Counted from the first letter of the stretch, positions 7,908 to 16,698 are shown. The stretch: 64,000 nt of DNA from Streptomyces sp. XM4193 (GCF_023072595.1 NZ_JALLGK010000005.1:310001-374000); one strand, 5' to 3'. The notes: a model not told the origin generated them from the sequence alone. Program-made: numbers and translations.

Positions 7908-8234
7908 GCCGGGGCTGGGCGGGGCCGGATCGTCGCTCTGGGCCGGTGACGGGACCGTCCAGTACAGCGTGATTCCGGTTCGTACCGCGCCGATTCCGGG
8001 CGCATGTTCGGGGAACGACGGCTGCGGGTCGCCGCGAAGTGGGGCCGACGAGCGTGTCCGAGCGACCGCGGTGCTCACCCCTCCGCGTTGACGAGGCCCC
8101 TGAAGGACGCCACCGGGTTCGCTCAACCGCACGACGTGGCGGGCGGATTGGCGGCCGGTTGAGGGGTCGTCACTTGCAGAGCGGCGCGCGCCTGCGCGGG
8201 ATTCGCCCCGGCGTACCCAGCCCTGCACGTCCGC
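7908..8234. other. Non-coding stretch after the MFS gene
   Basis: 327 bp with no convincing gene on either strand. It joins the decayed AraC-type sequence that follows and may be further degenerate remnant, but no recognisable domain remains. Confidence 0.4.
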
Positions 8235-8515
8235 CGAGAGGCGGTGCCGACGGTGGTGGTCGTTGGATAGTGATCCGGTTTCGCGGCGGAAGCTGATGCG
8301 GAAGTTGCCGGTGGTGCTCAGGCCGGAGGCTGCCGCGATGCGTTCGATGGGCCAGCCCGAGGTCTCCAGGAGGCGTCGGGCCCACCAGCACTCGCTGCGG
8401 CGTGAGCCGGGGCACGGGTGGAACTCCGGACCTCGCCGAACCGGCGGATGAAGGTGCGTCGCGGCATCGCCGCGTGGGTCAACCGGTCCACGGTCAGCGG
8501 CTGTTCCCGACGCTG
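8235..8515 (-). pseudogene. AraC/GlxA-family regulator remnant, frameshifted
   Basis: Read on the minus strand, three frames in succession give pieces of an AraC DNA-binding domain. First comes QPLTVDRLTHAAMPRRTF-IRRFGEV (first helix-turn-helix, about 8505-8425), then RLTPQRVLV (linker helix, about 8415-8388), then ARRLLETSGWPIERIAAASG-LSTTGNFRISFRRETGS (second helix-turn-helix, about 8385-8270). At least two frameshifts separate them. No N-terminal DJ-1/PfpI-like or cupin sensor domain is present, so the gene is both truncated and shifted. It marks this intergenic region as decayed accessory DNA. Confidence 0.75.
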
Positions 8516-8591
8516 CGGGGCCAGGTGTGCGTCTCGGTCAGGTCCGTACGGGGCGGGCTGAACACGTCCACCTACTGCGGCTGCTGCTTTT

Positions 8592-8607
8592 TTCTAGCAT
8601 GGCGGTG
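8592..8607. promoter_or_regulatory. TetR operator O1 at the CPBP-protease promoter
   Basis: TAGCATGGCGGTGCTA is an inverted repeat TAGCA-N6-TGCTA. It matches two sites around the TetR gene (10500-10515 and 10522-10537) in a shared consensus NRGCATGNNSGTGCTA. It overlaps a -10-like TAATAT at 8606-8611, so a bound regulator would block the promoter of the gene at 8775. Confidence 0.75.
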
Positions 8608-8774
8608 CTAATATAACTCCACGCGGGTCCGCCGGTCGTGCTGCACGCGGCCGGCGCCACCGCGGTTTCAAGGAGCCGATCGACTTCAGCTGCGGGGGAG
8701 GAACGCTCGCCGGCTCCACGACAGCGCACCCACCATCTCGCGCGGCGCGTGCCGTACGAGTCGAGGAGAAGCAC

Positions 8775-9794
8775 ATGCCACGAGACCACCGCCGTCCCCA
8801 CTCATCCGTAGCCGCGACGAACGGGAGCCTCGTTGACGGCGATCGCGAGGGCTCGGAGTCCCTGCCCTCGGGGCCGACCGAATACCACCGGTTCCTGCGT
8901 GCCCCTGGCTACCGCTGGTGGAAAGCGGTGCTGGCGATCGTGCTGATACCCGTCGCCTATGTCGTGAGCACCTTCACGCTCACCTGGGGACTTGTCTTCG
9001 TCTCGGAGTCGTTCGACCTCGGCCTGGTGCCGCCGGAGACGCCGGGCGACGGCGTGGTGACGATGAGCCCGGCTCGGCTGCTCGCCAGTAATCTCGCCAT
9101 CGCACTGCTGATCCCGGTTTCCCTCGGTCTGCAGCGGCTCCTGTTCGGGCAGTCCGGGCGATGGATGCACTCGGTGCACGGCCGCTTCCGGTGGAAGTTC
9201 GCGCTGACCCTGGCCGCTGCGCTGGTGCCGGTGTGGATCGTGTACGGCATCGTCTGGACCACCCTGAATCGCGAGGCGGCCGGTGTCAGCGGGCCGCCGG
9301 CCACGCTGATGAGCACCTTTGTTCTGTTCGTGGTCGTGCTGCTCACCAGCCCGCTTCAGGCCGCCGGTGAGGAGTACGCCGCGCGCGGTCTCCTGGCGCG
9401 AAGCTTTGGCTCCTTCGCCAAGCGGCCCGCACTCGCCCTGCTGTTGGCTCTGCTTGTGCCGAACCTGATGTTCACCGTGATCCACGGTCTGGCAGACCCG
9501 TTGCTGGTTCTCTACACGTTCGTCGCAGGGTTTGCGTGTGCGGTGATCACCTGGCGCACCGGCGGGATCGAGGGTGCCGTCGTGCTGCACGCAGTGAACA
9601 ACACCATCCTGTTCCTGGTCGCCTCCTTCTTCTCCAGCGAGGTCACCATCGACCGCAGTTCCGGACACGGTGAGGCGATGGTGCCCGGAATCATTCTGAT
9701 GGTGCTGGCCGCCGCAGGGGTCTGGCTCTGGGCGCAGCGCCGCGCTGTCGCCCGCTCCGCGGATCCGTTCGCCGGTCACTCTGCGAGCCGTTGA
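8775..9794 (+). CDS. CPBP-family intramembrane metalloprotease (Abi/CAAX-like)
   Basis: 339 aa from the ATG at 8775 with GAGGAG 7 nt upstream. About 40 polar residues precede 7-8 membrane helices. The three CPBP active-site motifs are intact: EEYAARG (Glu199-Glu200), FTVIH (Phe233 to His237) and HAVNN (His272 and Asn275/276). The family cleaves membrane or prenylated substrates; bacterial members are linked to bacteriocin self-immunity, peptide maturation and stress signalling, but the substrate here is unknown. A TetR operator covers its promoter and the TetR gene lies convergently downstream (64 bp gap). Codon choice is slightly less GC-biased than in the flanking core genes. Confidence 0.88.
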   Translation: MPRDHRRPHSSVAATNGSLVDGDREGSESLPSGPTEYHRFLRAPGYRWWKAVLAIVLIPVAYVVSTFTLTWGLVFVSESFDLGLVPPETPGDGVVTMSPARLLASNLAIALLIPVSLGLQRLLFGQSGRWMHSVHGRFRWKFALTLAAALVPVWIVYGIVWTTLNREAAGVSGPPATLMSTFVLFVVVLLTSPLQAAGEEYAARGLLARSFGSFAKRPALALLLALLVPNLMFTVIHGLADPLLVLYTFVAGFACAVITWRTGGIEGAVVLHAVNNTILFLVASFFSSEVTIDRSSGHGEAMVPGIILMVLAAAGVWLWAQRRAVARSADPFAGHSASR

Positions 9795-9858
9795 ACTCCC
9801 GCCTTCTCGCCGAAGGGCCTCGGGCGTGCGGCCCGTCGTCAGTGGCGACGACGGGCCG

Positions 9859-10479
9859 TCAGGAAGTCGGGGCGGACCGGTCGGCGATCGGATACGCGTC
9901 GCGGAGACGCTGTACGGATGACGCCACCACTGCGTGCACGTCGGACTCCTGCAAGGGTGCCGAGAGCAGTGCGGAGCTCAGTGAGAAGCCTTCGGTGAGG
10001 GTCACCAGGAGGAGCGCTTCCCGTCGCAGTGCTTCCTCGTCGACCGCCCGGTCGGCCAAGTACTCGCTCAGGATGGAACGAACCGCCGCCCCTGCTGCGG
10101 CGGATGCCGCAGCGATCTCGGCTCCGATCTCCGGGTCGGTGCGCCCCAGCACTCGGTATTCGACGAGGGCGGTGTTTTCCTTGCGTTCCTGGTCGCTCGT
10201 CGGTGCGGCGAATGTGATCAAGTTGATGATCCGGGTCGCCGGGTCGCTGGGCAGCTCGGGGGCGCGATTCTGTGCGCGCTGGATCAGGACGCTCAGCGTG
10301 AAGCGCATCACCTCGGTCAGGGTGTCCCCGAAATAGTGCCGGATGCTCCCGATCGCGAAACCACTCCGAGCGGCAATGCGGGCCAGGGTGATGGATCGGA
10401 GGCCGTGTGCGGCGATTTCCTCGATCACTGCGTCGGCGACTTGTTCTCTGCGGACGTCAGGATCAACTCGTTTGGGCAC
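9859..10479 (-). CDS. TetR/AcrR-family transcriptional regulator
   Basis: 206 aa from the GTG at 10479. The N-terminal TetR helix-turn-helix (residues about 12-55, with ITLARIAARSGFAIGSIRHY) is followed by an all-helical ligand and dimer domain of the BetI type. A TAAACT box at 10491-10486 stands 6 nt before the GTG, so the mRNA is probably leaderless. The operator at 10500-10515 covers the -35 position, indicating autorepression. A second operator 22 bp away faces the membrane-protein gene at 10579, and a third lies at the CPBP-protease promoter. The inducer is unknown. Confidence 0.9.
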   Translation of the reverse strand: MPKRVDPDVRREQVADAVIEEIAAHGLRSITLARIAARSGFAIGSIRHYFGDTLTEVMRFTLSVLIQRAQNRAPELPSDPATRIINLITFAAPTSDQERKENTALVEYRVLGRTDPEIGAEIAAASAAAGAAVRSILSEYLADRAVDEEALRREALLLVTLTEGFSLSSALLSAPLQESDVHAVVASSVQRLRDAYPIADRSAPTS

Positions 10480-10499
10480 GCGCCCAGTTTAGCCGAAGC

Positions 10500-10515
10500 C
10501 AGCATGGGCGTGCTA
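10500..10515. promoter_or_regulatory. TetR operator O2
   Basis: CAGCATGGGCGTGCTA has the same layout as O1 with one arm mismatch. It lies at the -35 position of the leaderless tetR promoter. Confidence 0.75.
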
Positions 10516-10521
10516 GTTTTA

Positions 10522-10537
10522 TGGCATGATCGTGCTA
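10522..10537. promoter_or_regulatory. TetR operator O3
   Basis: TGGCATGATCGTGCTA is centred exactly 22 bp (two helical turns) from O2, just after a -10-like TAGTTT (10514-10519) for the gene on the + strand. The paired spacing suits cooperative binding of two TetR dimers. Confidence 0.75.
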
Positions 10538-10578
10538 CAAGGGGTGTGCCTCCCCTCGCCGACTCACCGGTGTGCGTC

Positions 10579-11265
10579 ATGAGCGGGCGCGCCCCTCACG
10601 CGGACGACCCGTCGCCGCGGGACCCGTGGGGGCTCGGATCAATCGAGGGGAGCTCGGAGGAGGAGTGGGGCACACCTGCTCCAGGAGCGGAGCTTCCGCC
10701 GTTTCGGCCGTCCCTTTCGTTGCAGCGCACGCGATTCACGGCCGAGCTTGCTGACGAGTCGATCGCGACGGTCGATGTCGATCACGCGTCGGGCCGCGCG
10801 TCCCTCTACCGAAACAACCGGCATGTGCGCACCGCCGAGATGCCGACGCGGTTCACGCTCGGATCAGAGCGGATCGAGGTGGACGTGAGCCCGTACGGCA
10901 TGCGCAGGATTCGGCTGACCCGTGCCGATGGCAGGCAGGAACGTCTCGACCCGGCGCCGGGTACGCCCGAGCACTGGCGCGAACGCCTCTCCCAGCGGCA
11001 CCCGAAGGCCAGCCGCGCTACGGCAGTTGGTGCCGTGGTGGTGCTGGTGGTGAACCTGATCCTGCTCGCACCGCAGCTGCTCGAGGTGGTCACCCATCTG
11101 TCGATCTGGTCCGGTCGGTTCCCGTCGTTCGTCTCCCCGGTCGATCTGCCGGTGTGGTTGAACACGACCCTCACTGTCACCGCGGCGCTCGCGGCGACCG
11201 AGCGAGCGCTCACATTCCGGCACCACAGGATCGTGGACATCGAGACCGAGGGACTCAGTGCCTGA
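10579..11265 (+). CDS. Two-helix membrane protein of unknown family in the TetR regulon
   Basis: 228 aa from the ATG at 10579; an in-frame GTG at 10546 is the alternative, and the longer frame from 10336 would run through the operators. The N-terminal 140 residues are soluble and beta-rich, beginning with the motif PRDPWGLGSIEG and containing alternating-strand sequence such as IATVDVDHASGRASLYR, reminiscent of a small PH-like or tubby-like barrel (inference). Two membrane helices follow (about 150-175, VGAVVVLVVNLILLAPQLL, and about 195-215). No named family is recognised. No good ribosome binding site is seen, so the start is uncertain. It is divergent from tetR across two operators. Confidence 0.7.
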   Translation: MSGRAPHADDPSPRDPWGLGSIEGSSEEEWGTPAPGAELPPFRPSLSLQRTRFTAELADESIATVDVDHASGRASLYRNNRHVRTAEMPTRFTLGSERIEVDVSPYGMRRIRLTRADGRQERLDPAPGTPEHWRERLSQRHPKASRATAVGAVVVLVVNLILLAPQLLEVVTHLSIWSGRFPSFVSPVDLPVWLNTTLTVTAALAATERALTFRHHRIVDIETEGLSA

Positions 11266-11512
11266 CATCGCGAGATCGAGGGTCCGCGCGTACGGTTGGC
11301 GATCCCCTGCGGCCGGACGGCGCGCGTCGAGTGGCCGGACCATCCCCGTGAGCGGATGGAGAGGCAAACGGCGGACGTGTCCCGGGCTTCTCAGGAACTT
11401 CCGTGTCTGGTGCGAAGGCGCCTCCGGGGCCTTCTCTGCTCTCTGCCGGCGGAGGCGTTCCCGGAGGCGGTGAAGCGGTGAAGCGGCGAACGCGCCCCGC
11501 AGAATCCTTTGT

Positions 11513-12895
11513 TCAGCACTCGATGATGTTCACCGCGAGCCCGCCCCGAGCCGTCTCCTTGTACTTGACGGACATGTCGGCGCCGGTTTCCTTCATCGTC
11601 TTGATCGCCTTGTCGAGGCTGACGTGGTGGCGTCCGTCGCCGCGCAGGGACATGCGCGCTGCGGTGACGGCCTTGACGGCAGCCATGCCGTTGCGCTCGA
11701 TGCAGGGGATCTGCACCAGACCGCCGACCGGGTCGCAGGTGAGGCCGAGGTTGTGCTCGATGCCGATCTCGGCGGCGTTCTCGACCTGTTCGGGGGAGGC
11801 GCCGAGGGCTTCGGCGAGGGCGCCGGCGGCCATCGAGCAGGCGGAGCCGACCTCGCCCTGGCAGCCGACCTCGGCGCCGGAGATGGAGGCGTTCTCCTTG
11901 AAGAGCATGCCGACCGCACCCGCGGTGAGCAGGAAGCGGACCACTCCGTCGTCGTCGGCGCCGGGCACGAAGTTGGCGTAGTAGTGGAGGACGGCCGGGA
12001 TGATGCCGGCGGCGCCGTTGGTCGGGGCGGTGACCACTCGTCCGCCGGCGGCGTTCTCCTCGTTGACGGCCATGGCGTAGAGGGTGATCCACTCCATCGC
12101 CAGTGCGTCGGCGCGACCCTCGGCGCGCAGCTGCCGGGCCGAACTCGCGGCCCTGCGGCGGACCTTGAGGCCGCCGGGCAGGATGCCCTCCTGGCTCATG
12201 CCGCGGCTCACGCACTCCTGCATGACGCGCCAGATCTCCAGCAGGCCGGCCCTGATCTCGGCCTCGGAACGCCAGGCCTTCTCGTTCTCCAGCATCAGCG
12301 CGGAGACCGACAGCCCGGTGTCGCGGGTGAGCCGCAGCAGTTCGTCGCCGGTGCGGAAAGGGTACTTCAGCGGGGTGTCGTCGAGCTTGATCCGGTCCTC
12401 GCCGACCGCGTCCTCGTCGACGACGAAGCCGCCGCCGACCGAGTAGTACGTCTTCTCCAGGAGCGGGCGTCCGGCCTCGTCGTAGGCGAAGAGCGTCATC
12501 CCGTTGGCGTGGTACGGCAACGAGCGGCGGCGGTGCAGGATCAGGTCGTCCTGGAAGTCGAAGGCGATCTCGTGGCTGTCGCCTATGTCGGCGGCCAGCA
12601 GTCGCAGCCGCCCGGTCTCCTTGATCCGCGCCACCCAGGTGTCCGCCGCCACCACGTCGACGTCCTGCGGCGCGTGGCCCTCCAGTCCGAGGAGTACGGC
12701 CTTGGGGGTGCCGTGGCCGTGGCCGGTGGCGCCGAGCGAGCCGTACAACTCGGCGCGCACGGAGGAGGTGTGGGCGAGCAGGCCCTCGTTCTTCAGTCGG
12801 CGGACGAATATCCGCGCGGCCCGCATCGGGCCGACGGTGTGCGAACTGGAGGGGCCGATGCCGATGGAGAAGAGATCGAAAACGGAGATGGCCAC
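11513..12895 (-). CDS. sdaA: L-serine ammonia-lyase (serine dehydratase), single-chain iron-sulfur type
   Basis: 460 aa from the GTG at 12895 (MAISVFDLFSIGIGPSSSHT). It converts L-serine to pyruvate and ammonia. The N-terminal SDH beta domain with the conserved GPSSSHTVGPMRAA and the C-terminal alpha domain are fused in one chain. The cysteines expected to hold the [4Fe-4S] cluster are in the alpha domain (GCQGEVGSACSMAAGAL, plus the C-terminal region), and the typical end GGLAVNIIEC is present. It is adjacent to glyA and gcvHT on the same strand, so glycine cleaved or converted to serine can be fed to pyruvate. A terminator hairpin at 12961-12991 separates it from glyA, so it probably has its own promoter. 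Confidence 0.97.
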   Translation of the reverse strand: MAISVFDLFSIGIGPSSSHTVGPMRAARIFVRRLKNEGLLAHTSSVRAELYGSLGATGHGHGTPKAVLLGLEGHAPQDVDVVAADTWVARIKETGRLRLLAADIGDSHEIAFDFQDDLILHRRRSLPYHANGMTLFAYDEAGRPLLEKTYYSVGGGFVVDEDAVGEDRIKLDDTPLKYPFRTGDELLRLTRDTGLSVSALMLENEKAWRSEAEIRAGLLEIWRVMQECVSRGMSQEGILPGGLKVRRRAASSARQLRAEGRADALAMEWITLYAMAVNEENAAGGRVVTAPTNGAAGIIPAVLHYYANFVPGADDDGVVRFLLTAGAVGMLFKENASISGAEVGCQGEVGSACSMAAGALAEALGASPEQVENAAEIGIEHNLGLTCDPVGGLVQIPCIERNGMAAVKAVTAARMSLRGDGRHHVSLDKAIKTMKETGADMSVKYKETARGGLAVNIIEC

Positions 12896-12960
12896 GGGGG
12901 ACTCCTTCGTCGGCTCGTGGACCGCAGGGGTGGTGCGGGGCGGTTCGGTGGTCTGGGCCC

Positions 12961-12991
12961 GGGCCGCTCCGCGCGGGAGGCGGAGCGGCCC
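12961..12991 (-). terminator. Terminator hairpin after glyA
   Basis: GGGCCGCTCCGC pairs perfectly with GCGGAGCGGCCC across a 7-nt loop (12973-12979). It is 33 bp past the glyA stop on the minus strand and ahead of sdaA. Confidence 0.8.
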
Positions 12992-13023
12992 GGAATGGTC
13001 CCGGCCGTCAGGGAGTTGACGTG

Positions 13024-14304
13024 TCAGCGTCCCTGGACGAGGTCCGGGTAGAGCGGGTGCTTCTCGGCGAGCGCCGAGACGCGGTCGGCCAGCGACTTGG
13101 CCTTGGCCTCGTCGAAGCCGGGCTTCAGCGCCTCGGCGATGACGTCCGCGACCTCGCGGAAGTCGTCGGCCGCGAAACCGCGGGTGGCGAGCGCCGGGGT
13201 GCCGATCCGCAGACCCGAGGTGACCATCGGCGGCCGGGGGTCGTTGGGGACGGCGTTGCGGTTGACGGTGATGCCGACCTCGTGCAGCCGGTCCTCGGCC
13301 TGCTGGCCGTCGAGCTCGCTGTTGCGCAGGTCGACCAGGACGAGGTGGACGTCGGTGCCGCCGGAGAGGACCGAGACGCCGGCGTCCACGGCGTCGGGCT
13401 GTGTGAGCCGCTCGGCGAGCAGCTTGGCGCCCTCCAGCACCCGCTCCTGGCGCTCCTTGAACTCCTCGGTCGCCGCGATCTTGAAGGAGACCGCCTTCGC
13501 CGCGATGACGTGCTCGAGCGGGCCGCCCTGCTGGCCGGGGAAGACCGCGGAGTTGATCTTCTTGGCGTGCTCCTTCTTGGAGAGGATGACGCCGCCGCGC
13601 GGGCCGCCGAGGGTCTTGTGGGTCGTGGTGGTGACCACGTCCGCGTGCGGCACCGGGTTGGGGTGCAGCCCGGCGGCGACCAGACCGGCGAAGTGCGCCA
13701 TGTCGACCATCAGCAGCGCGCCGACCTCGTCCGCGATGCGGCGGAACGCGGCGAAGTCCAGTTGGCGCGGGTACGCGGACCAGCCGGCGATGATCAGCTG
13801 CGGGCGCTCGGCCCTGGCCAGGCGCTCGACCTCCTCCATGTCGACCAGGTTGGTCTTCTCGTCGACGTGGTAGGCGACCACGTTGTAGAGCTTGCCGGAG
13901 AAGTTGATCCGCATGCCGTGGGTCAGGTGGCCGCCGTGTGCCAGGTCCAGGCCCATGATCGTGTCGCCCGGCTTGAGCAGCGCGAACATCGCGGCGGCGT
14001 TGGCCGAGGCGCCCGAGTGCGGCTGGACGTTGGCGGCCTCGGCGCCGAAGAGCTCCTTGACCCGGCTGCGCGCGATGTCCTCGATGACATCGACGTGCTC
14101 GCAGCCGCCGTAGTAGCGGCGGCCGGGGTAGCCCTCGGCGTACTTGTTGGTGAGAACGGAGCCCTGGGCCTGGAGGGAGGCCACCGGAGCGAAGTTCTCC
14201 GAGGCGATCATCTCGAGGGTGGACTGCTGGCGGTGGAGCTCGGCGTCGACGGCGGCGGCGACGTCCGGGTCCACCTCGTGGAGTGAGCTGTTCAGAAGCG
14301 ACAT
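13024..14304 (-). CDS. glyA: Serine hydroxymethyltransferase
   Basis: 426 aa, full length. A PLP enzyme that interconverts serine plus tetrahydrofolate with glycine plus 5,10-methylene-tetrahydrofolate in the cytosol. The Schiff-base lysine is Lys230 in VVTTTTHKTLGGPRGG. The N-terminal STLEMIASENF and the YAEGYPGRRYYGG substrate loop are also intact. It lies 94 bp after gcvH in a gcvT-gcvH-glyA unit headed by a glycine riboswitch. This links it to glycine catabolism; Streptomyces usually carry a second SHMT elsewhere (family knowledge). Confidence 0.97.
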   Translation of the reverse strand: MSLLNSSLHEVDPDVAAAVDAELHRQQSTLEMIASENFAPVASLQAQGSVLTNKYAEGYPGRRYYGGCEHVDVIEDIARSRVKELFGAEAANVQPHSGASANAAAMFALLKPGDTIMGLDLAHGGHLTHGMRINFSGKLYNVVAYHVDEKTNLVDMEEVERLARAERPQLIIAGWSAYPRQLDFAAFRRIADEVGALLMVDMAHFAGLVAAGLHPNPVPHADVVTTTTHKTLGGPRGGVILSKKEHAKKINSAVFPGQQGGPLEHVIAAKAVSFKIAATEEFKERQERVLEGAKLLAERLTQPDAVDAGVSVLSGGTDVHLVLVDLRNSELDGQQAEDRLHEVGITVNRNAVPNDPRPPMVTSGLRIGTPALATRGFAADDFREVADVIAEALKPGFDEAKAKSLADRVSALAEKHPLYPDLVQGR

Positions 14305-14398
14305 CAGAACTTCGAGTCCGATCTGGGTCGGCTGGACGGACGGGTTCGGCGAAGGCGGTCAGCCACCGGTGCGGAGGCCGAGGCGCCGGCGGACTGGA

Positions 14399-14776
14399 TC
14401 AGCCCCCGGCGAAGGCGGTGTACTCCTCGGCGGAGAGCAGGTCGTCCGGCTCGCCGCTCACCTTCACCTTGAACAGCCAACCGCCCTCGAACGGGGCGGT
14501 GTTGACCAGCGCCGGGTCGTCCACCACGTCCTGGTTGACCTCGGCGATCTCGCCGGTGACGGGCGAGTACAGGTCGCTGACGGACTTGGTCGACTCCAGC
14601 TCGCCGCAGGTCTCGCCCGCGGTGACCGTGTCGCCGACCTCGGGGAGCTGCACGTAGACGACGTCGCCGAGCGCGTTGGCGGCGTGCTCGGTGATGCCCA
14701 CCGTCGAGACGCCTTCCACGGCGTCCGACAGCCACTCGTGCTCCTTGCTGTAGCGCAGCTGCTGGGGGTTGTTCAT
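14399..14776 (-). CDS. gcvH: Glycine cleavage system H protein
   Basis: 125 aa, normal length. It carries the aminomethyl group between the P, T and L proteins on a lipoyl arm. The lipoylated lysine is Lys64 in CGELESTKSVSDLYSP, and the conserved EHEW near residue 12-15 and GITEHA are present. It lies between gcvT (190 bp upstream) and glyA. GcvP and the L protein are not in the window. Confidence 0.97.
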   Translation of the reverse strand: MNNPQQLRYSKEHEWLSDAVEGVSTVGITEHAANALGDVVYVQLPEVGDTVTAGETCGELESTKSVSDLYSPVTGEIAEVNQDVVDDPALVNTAPFEGGWLFKVKVSGEPDDLLSAEEYTAFAGG

Positions 14777-14965
14777 GTCTGGATTCTCCCGGAAGAAGGA
14801 TGGTGAGGGTGGAACGGTCTGCCTGCTGGGACGACCGCGTCGGTCAGCACGTGCACCCGCACGCGGGCACGACGGACGGCACCAGTCTGGCTCAGTGACC
14901 GCGTCCGTGTGACGCGCAGGTGCGCCGGGACCGGTCGGCCCGGTTCGTCCCCGGAGCGCGGTGGC

Positions 14966-16117
14966 TCAGCGCTGACGCTTGTAGAACGGCAGCGCGACGA
15001 CGTCGTACGCCTCGTGGCTGCCGCGGATGTCCACCGCGACGCGGCTTTCGCCGTCCTCGTTCGGCTCGGCGAAGGCGGCGTCCACGTAGGCGATGGCGAT
15101 CGGCTTGCCGAGCGTGGGGGAGGGGGCACCGGAGGTGACCTCACCGATGACCGCGCCGTCGGCGGCCGAGACGACCGGGTAGCCGGCGCGGGGCACCCTG
15201 CGGCCCTGGGCGACGAGCCCGACCAGCTTCCGCGGCGGGTTCTGCTCCGCCTGCCCGGCAGCCTCCTCCAGCGGGCCGCGGCCCACGAAGTCGCCGCCGT
15301 TGGTCTCCTTCTCGAACTTCACCACCCGGCCCAGCCCCGCGTCGAACGGGGTGGTGGCGCGGGTGAGTTCGTTCCCGTACAGCGGCATTCCGGCCTCCAG
15401 CCGGAGGGTGTCCCGGCAGGAGAGCCCGCAGGGCACGACGCCCGCGTCCCGGCCCGCGTCCAGCAGCGCGGCCCAGACCTTCTCGGCGTCGCCGGGGGCC
15501 AGGAAGAGCTCGAAGCCGTCCTCGCCGGTGTACCCGGTGCGGGCGATCAGCGTCTCGACCCCGGCGACGGTCCCGGGGAGCCCGGCGTAGTACTTCAGAC
15601 CCTCCAGGTCCGCGTCGGTCAGCTGTGCCAGCACACCGGCGGCCTCCGGGCCCTGGATCGCCAGCAGCGCGTACGCGTCCCGGTCGTCGCGCACGGCGGC
15701 GTCGAAGCCGGCCTGGCGGGCGACCAGCGCGTCCAGCACGGTCTGTGCGTTGCCGGCGTTGGCGACCACCAGATAGCGCGGGGCGTCCTGCTCGTCGGCC
15801 AGGCGGTAGACGATCAGGTCGTCCATGATGCCGCCGCGCTCGTCGCAGATCATGGTGTAACGGGCGCGGCCCCGGGCCAGCTTGGAGAGGTTGCCGACCA
15901 GCGCGTGGTCGAGCAGCAGCCCGGCCTCCGGGCCGGTGACCGCGATCTCGCCCATGTGGGAGAGGTCGAAGAGCCCGGCCCTGGTGCGCACGGCCTGGTG
16001 CTCGTCGCGCTCGCTGCCGTATCGCAGCGGCATGTCCCAGCCGGCGAAGTCGGTCATGGTCGCGCCGAGGGCGCGGTGCACGGAGTCGAGCGCGGTGAGA
16101 CGGGGATTTTCAGTCAT
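14966..16117 (-). CDS. gcvT: Glycine cleavage system T protein (aminomethyltransferase)
   Basis: 383 aa from the ATG at 16117. It transfers the methylene group from aminomethyl-lipoyl-GcvH to tetrahydrofolate and releases ammonia. It has a GCV_T N-terminal domain (HRALGATMTDFAGWDMPLRY; LFDLSHMGEI; the folate-binding aspartate region in YTMICDERGGIMDDLIVYR) and a C-terminal barrel domain. It is the first gene of gcvT-gcvH-glyA, directly downstream of a tandem glycine riboswitch, so expression should rise with glycine. Confidence 0.97.
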   Translation of the reverse strand: MTENPRLTALDSVHRALGATMTDFAGWDMPLRYGSERDEHQAVRTRAGLFDLSHMGEIAVTGPEAGLLLDHALVGNLSKLARGRARYTMICDERGGIMDDLIVYRLADEQDAPRYLVVANAGNAQTVLDALVARQAGFDAAVRDDRDAYALLAIQGPEAAGVLAQLTDADLEGLKYYAGLPGTVAGVETLIARTGYTGEDGFELFLAPGDAEKVWAALLDAGRDAGVVPCGLSCRDTLRLEAGMPLYGNELTRATTPFDAGLGRVVKFEKETNGGDFVGRGPLEEAAGQAEQNPPRKLVGLVAQGRRVPRAGYPVVSAADGAVIGEVTSGAPSPTLGKPIAIAYVDAAFAEPNEDGESRVAVDIRGSHEAYDVVALPFYKRQR

Positions 16118-16145
16118 TTTCAGGCTCCCAGGCAGGGGGCGGACA

Positions 16146-16345
16146 TGTCCTCCCCATCTGTCATCGGAACCTGAGAGGTTCGCCTGATCCCCTGTCCGGG
16201 GCCGGCTTGCACCTTGGGTGGGACGCCCGGGGACGCCCGCTTTTCAGATGTGCCTCGCCCGCGCGGTACGGGGCCTGAGAGATTCAAGGGAGGACTTGCT
16301 CCTTCGGCGCCCCCGGCTCACTGGCGTGCAGTGGTGGGGGACTCT
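16146..16345 (-). promoter_or_regulatory. Tandem glycine riboswitch upstream of gcvT
   Basis: Two glycine aptamers in series on the minus strand. Aptamer 1 (about 16342-16235) shows the conserved GCGCCGAAGGAGCAAGTC and GAATCTCTCAGGC. Aptamer 2 (about 16235-16146) shows CCCAAGGTGCAAGCC and CGAACCTCTCAGGTTCCGAT, followed by the usual GACAGATGGGGAGGA end. The CTCTCAGG boxes are the glycine-binding core. Aptamer 2 deviates from the usual CCGAAGGNGCAA (CCAAGGTGCAA). The class is normally an ON switch for glycine cleavage genes; the expression platform lies in the ~30 nt before the gcvT ATG. Confidence 0.93.
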
Positions 16346-16698
16346 CCCGCGCGGATTCGAACGGCCGGTATGCAGTTGGCCGGTTCATCATGACACGGAG
16401 ACGCACTGCTGCGGCACCCCCGGCCTGTGGCACGCTGCCCGAGGTCGACTGCAGCGGTCGGACACCGGGTCCGGCAGGCCACAAGCGCGACGCCCAACTC
16501 GTGCGTGGGCGGCGGGAATCGGCGGTGCGCATCATGCGAGCGGTGGGCGGGCGAGGACAGGACCGGCGCCCGGACAAGGGACGGGCGCACATACGGCGCT
16601 CCGCCGTGCCCGACTGCGCCGGGCGGCAGCCGGAGGCCGGCGGGCCCCGCCCGGCCGTCCGCGGCGAGGTCCGCGCGGCAGCGGTCCGGGAGGTGTCG

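Noticed and set aside
10336..10578. N-terminal extension of the two-helix membrane protein
   Set aside because: Would place coding sequence across the tetR promoter and both operators and overlap the tetR gene; lacks coding bias.
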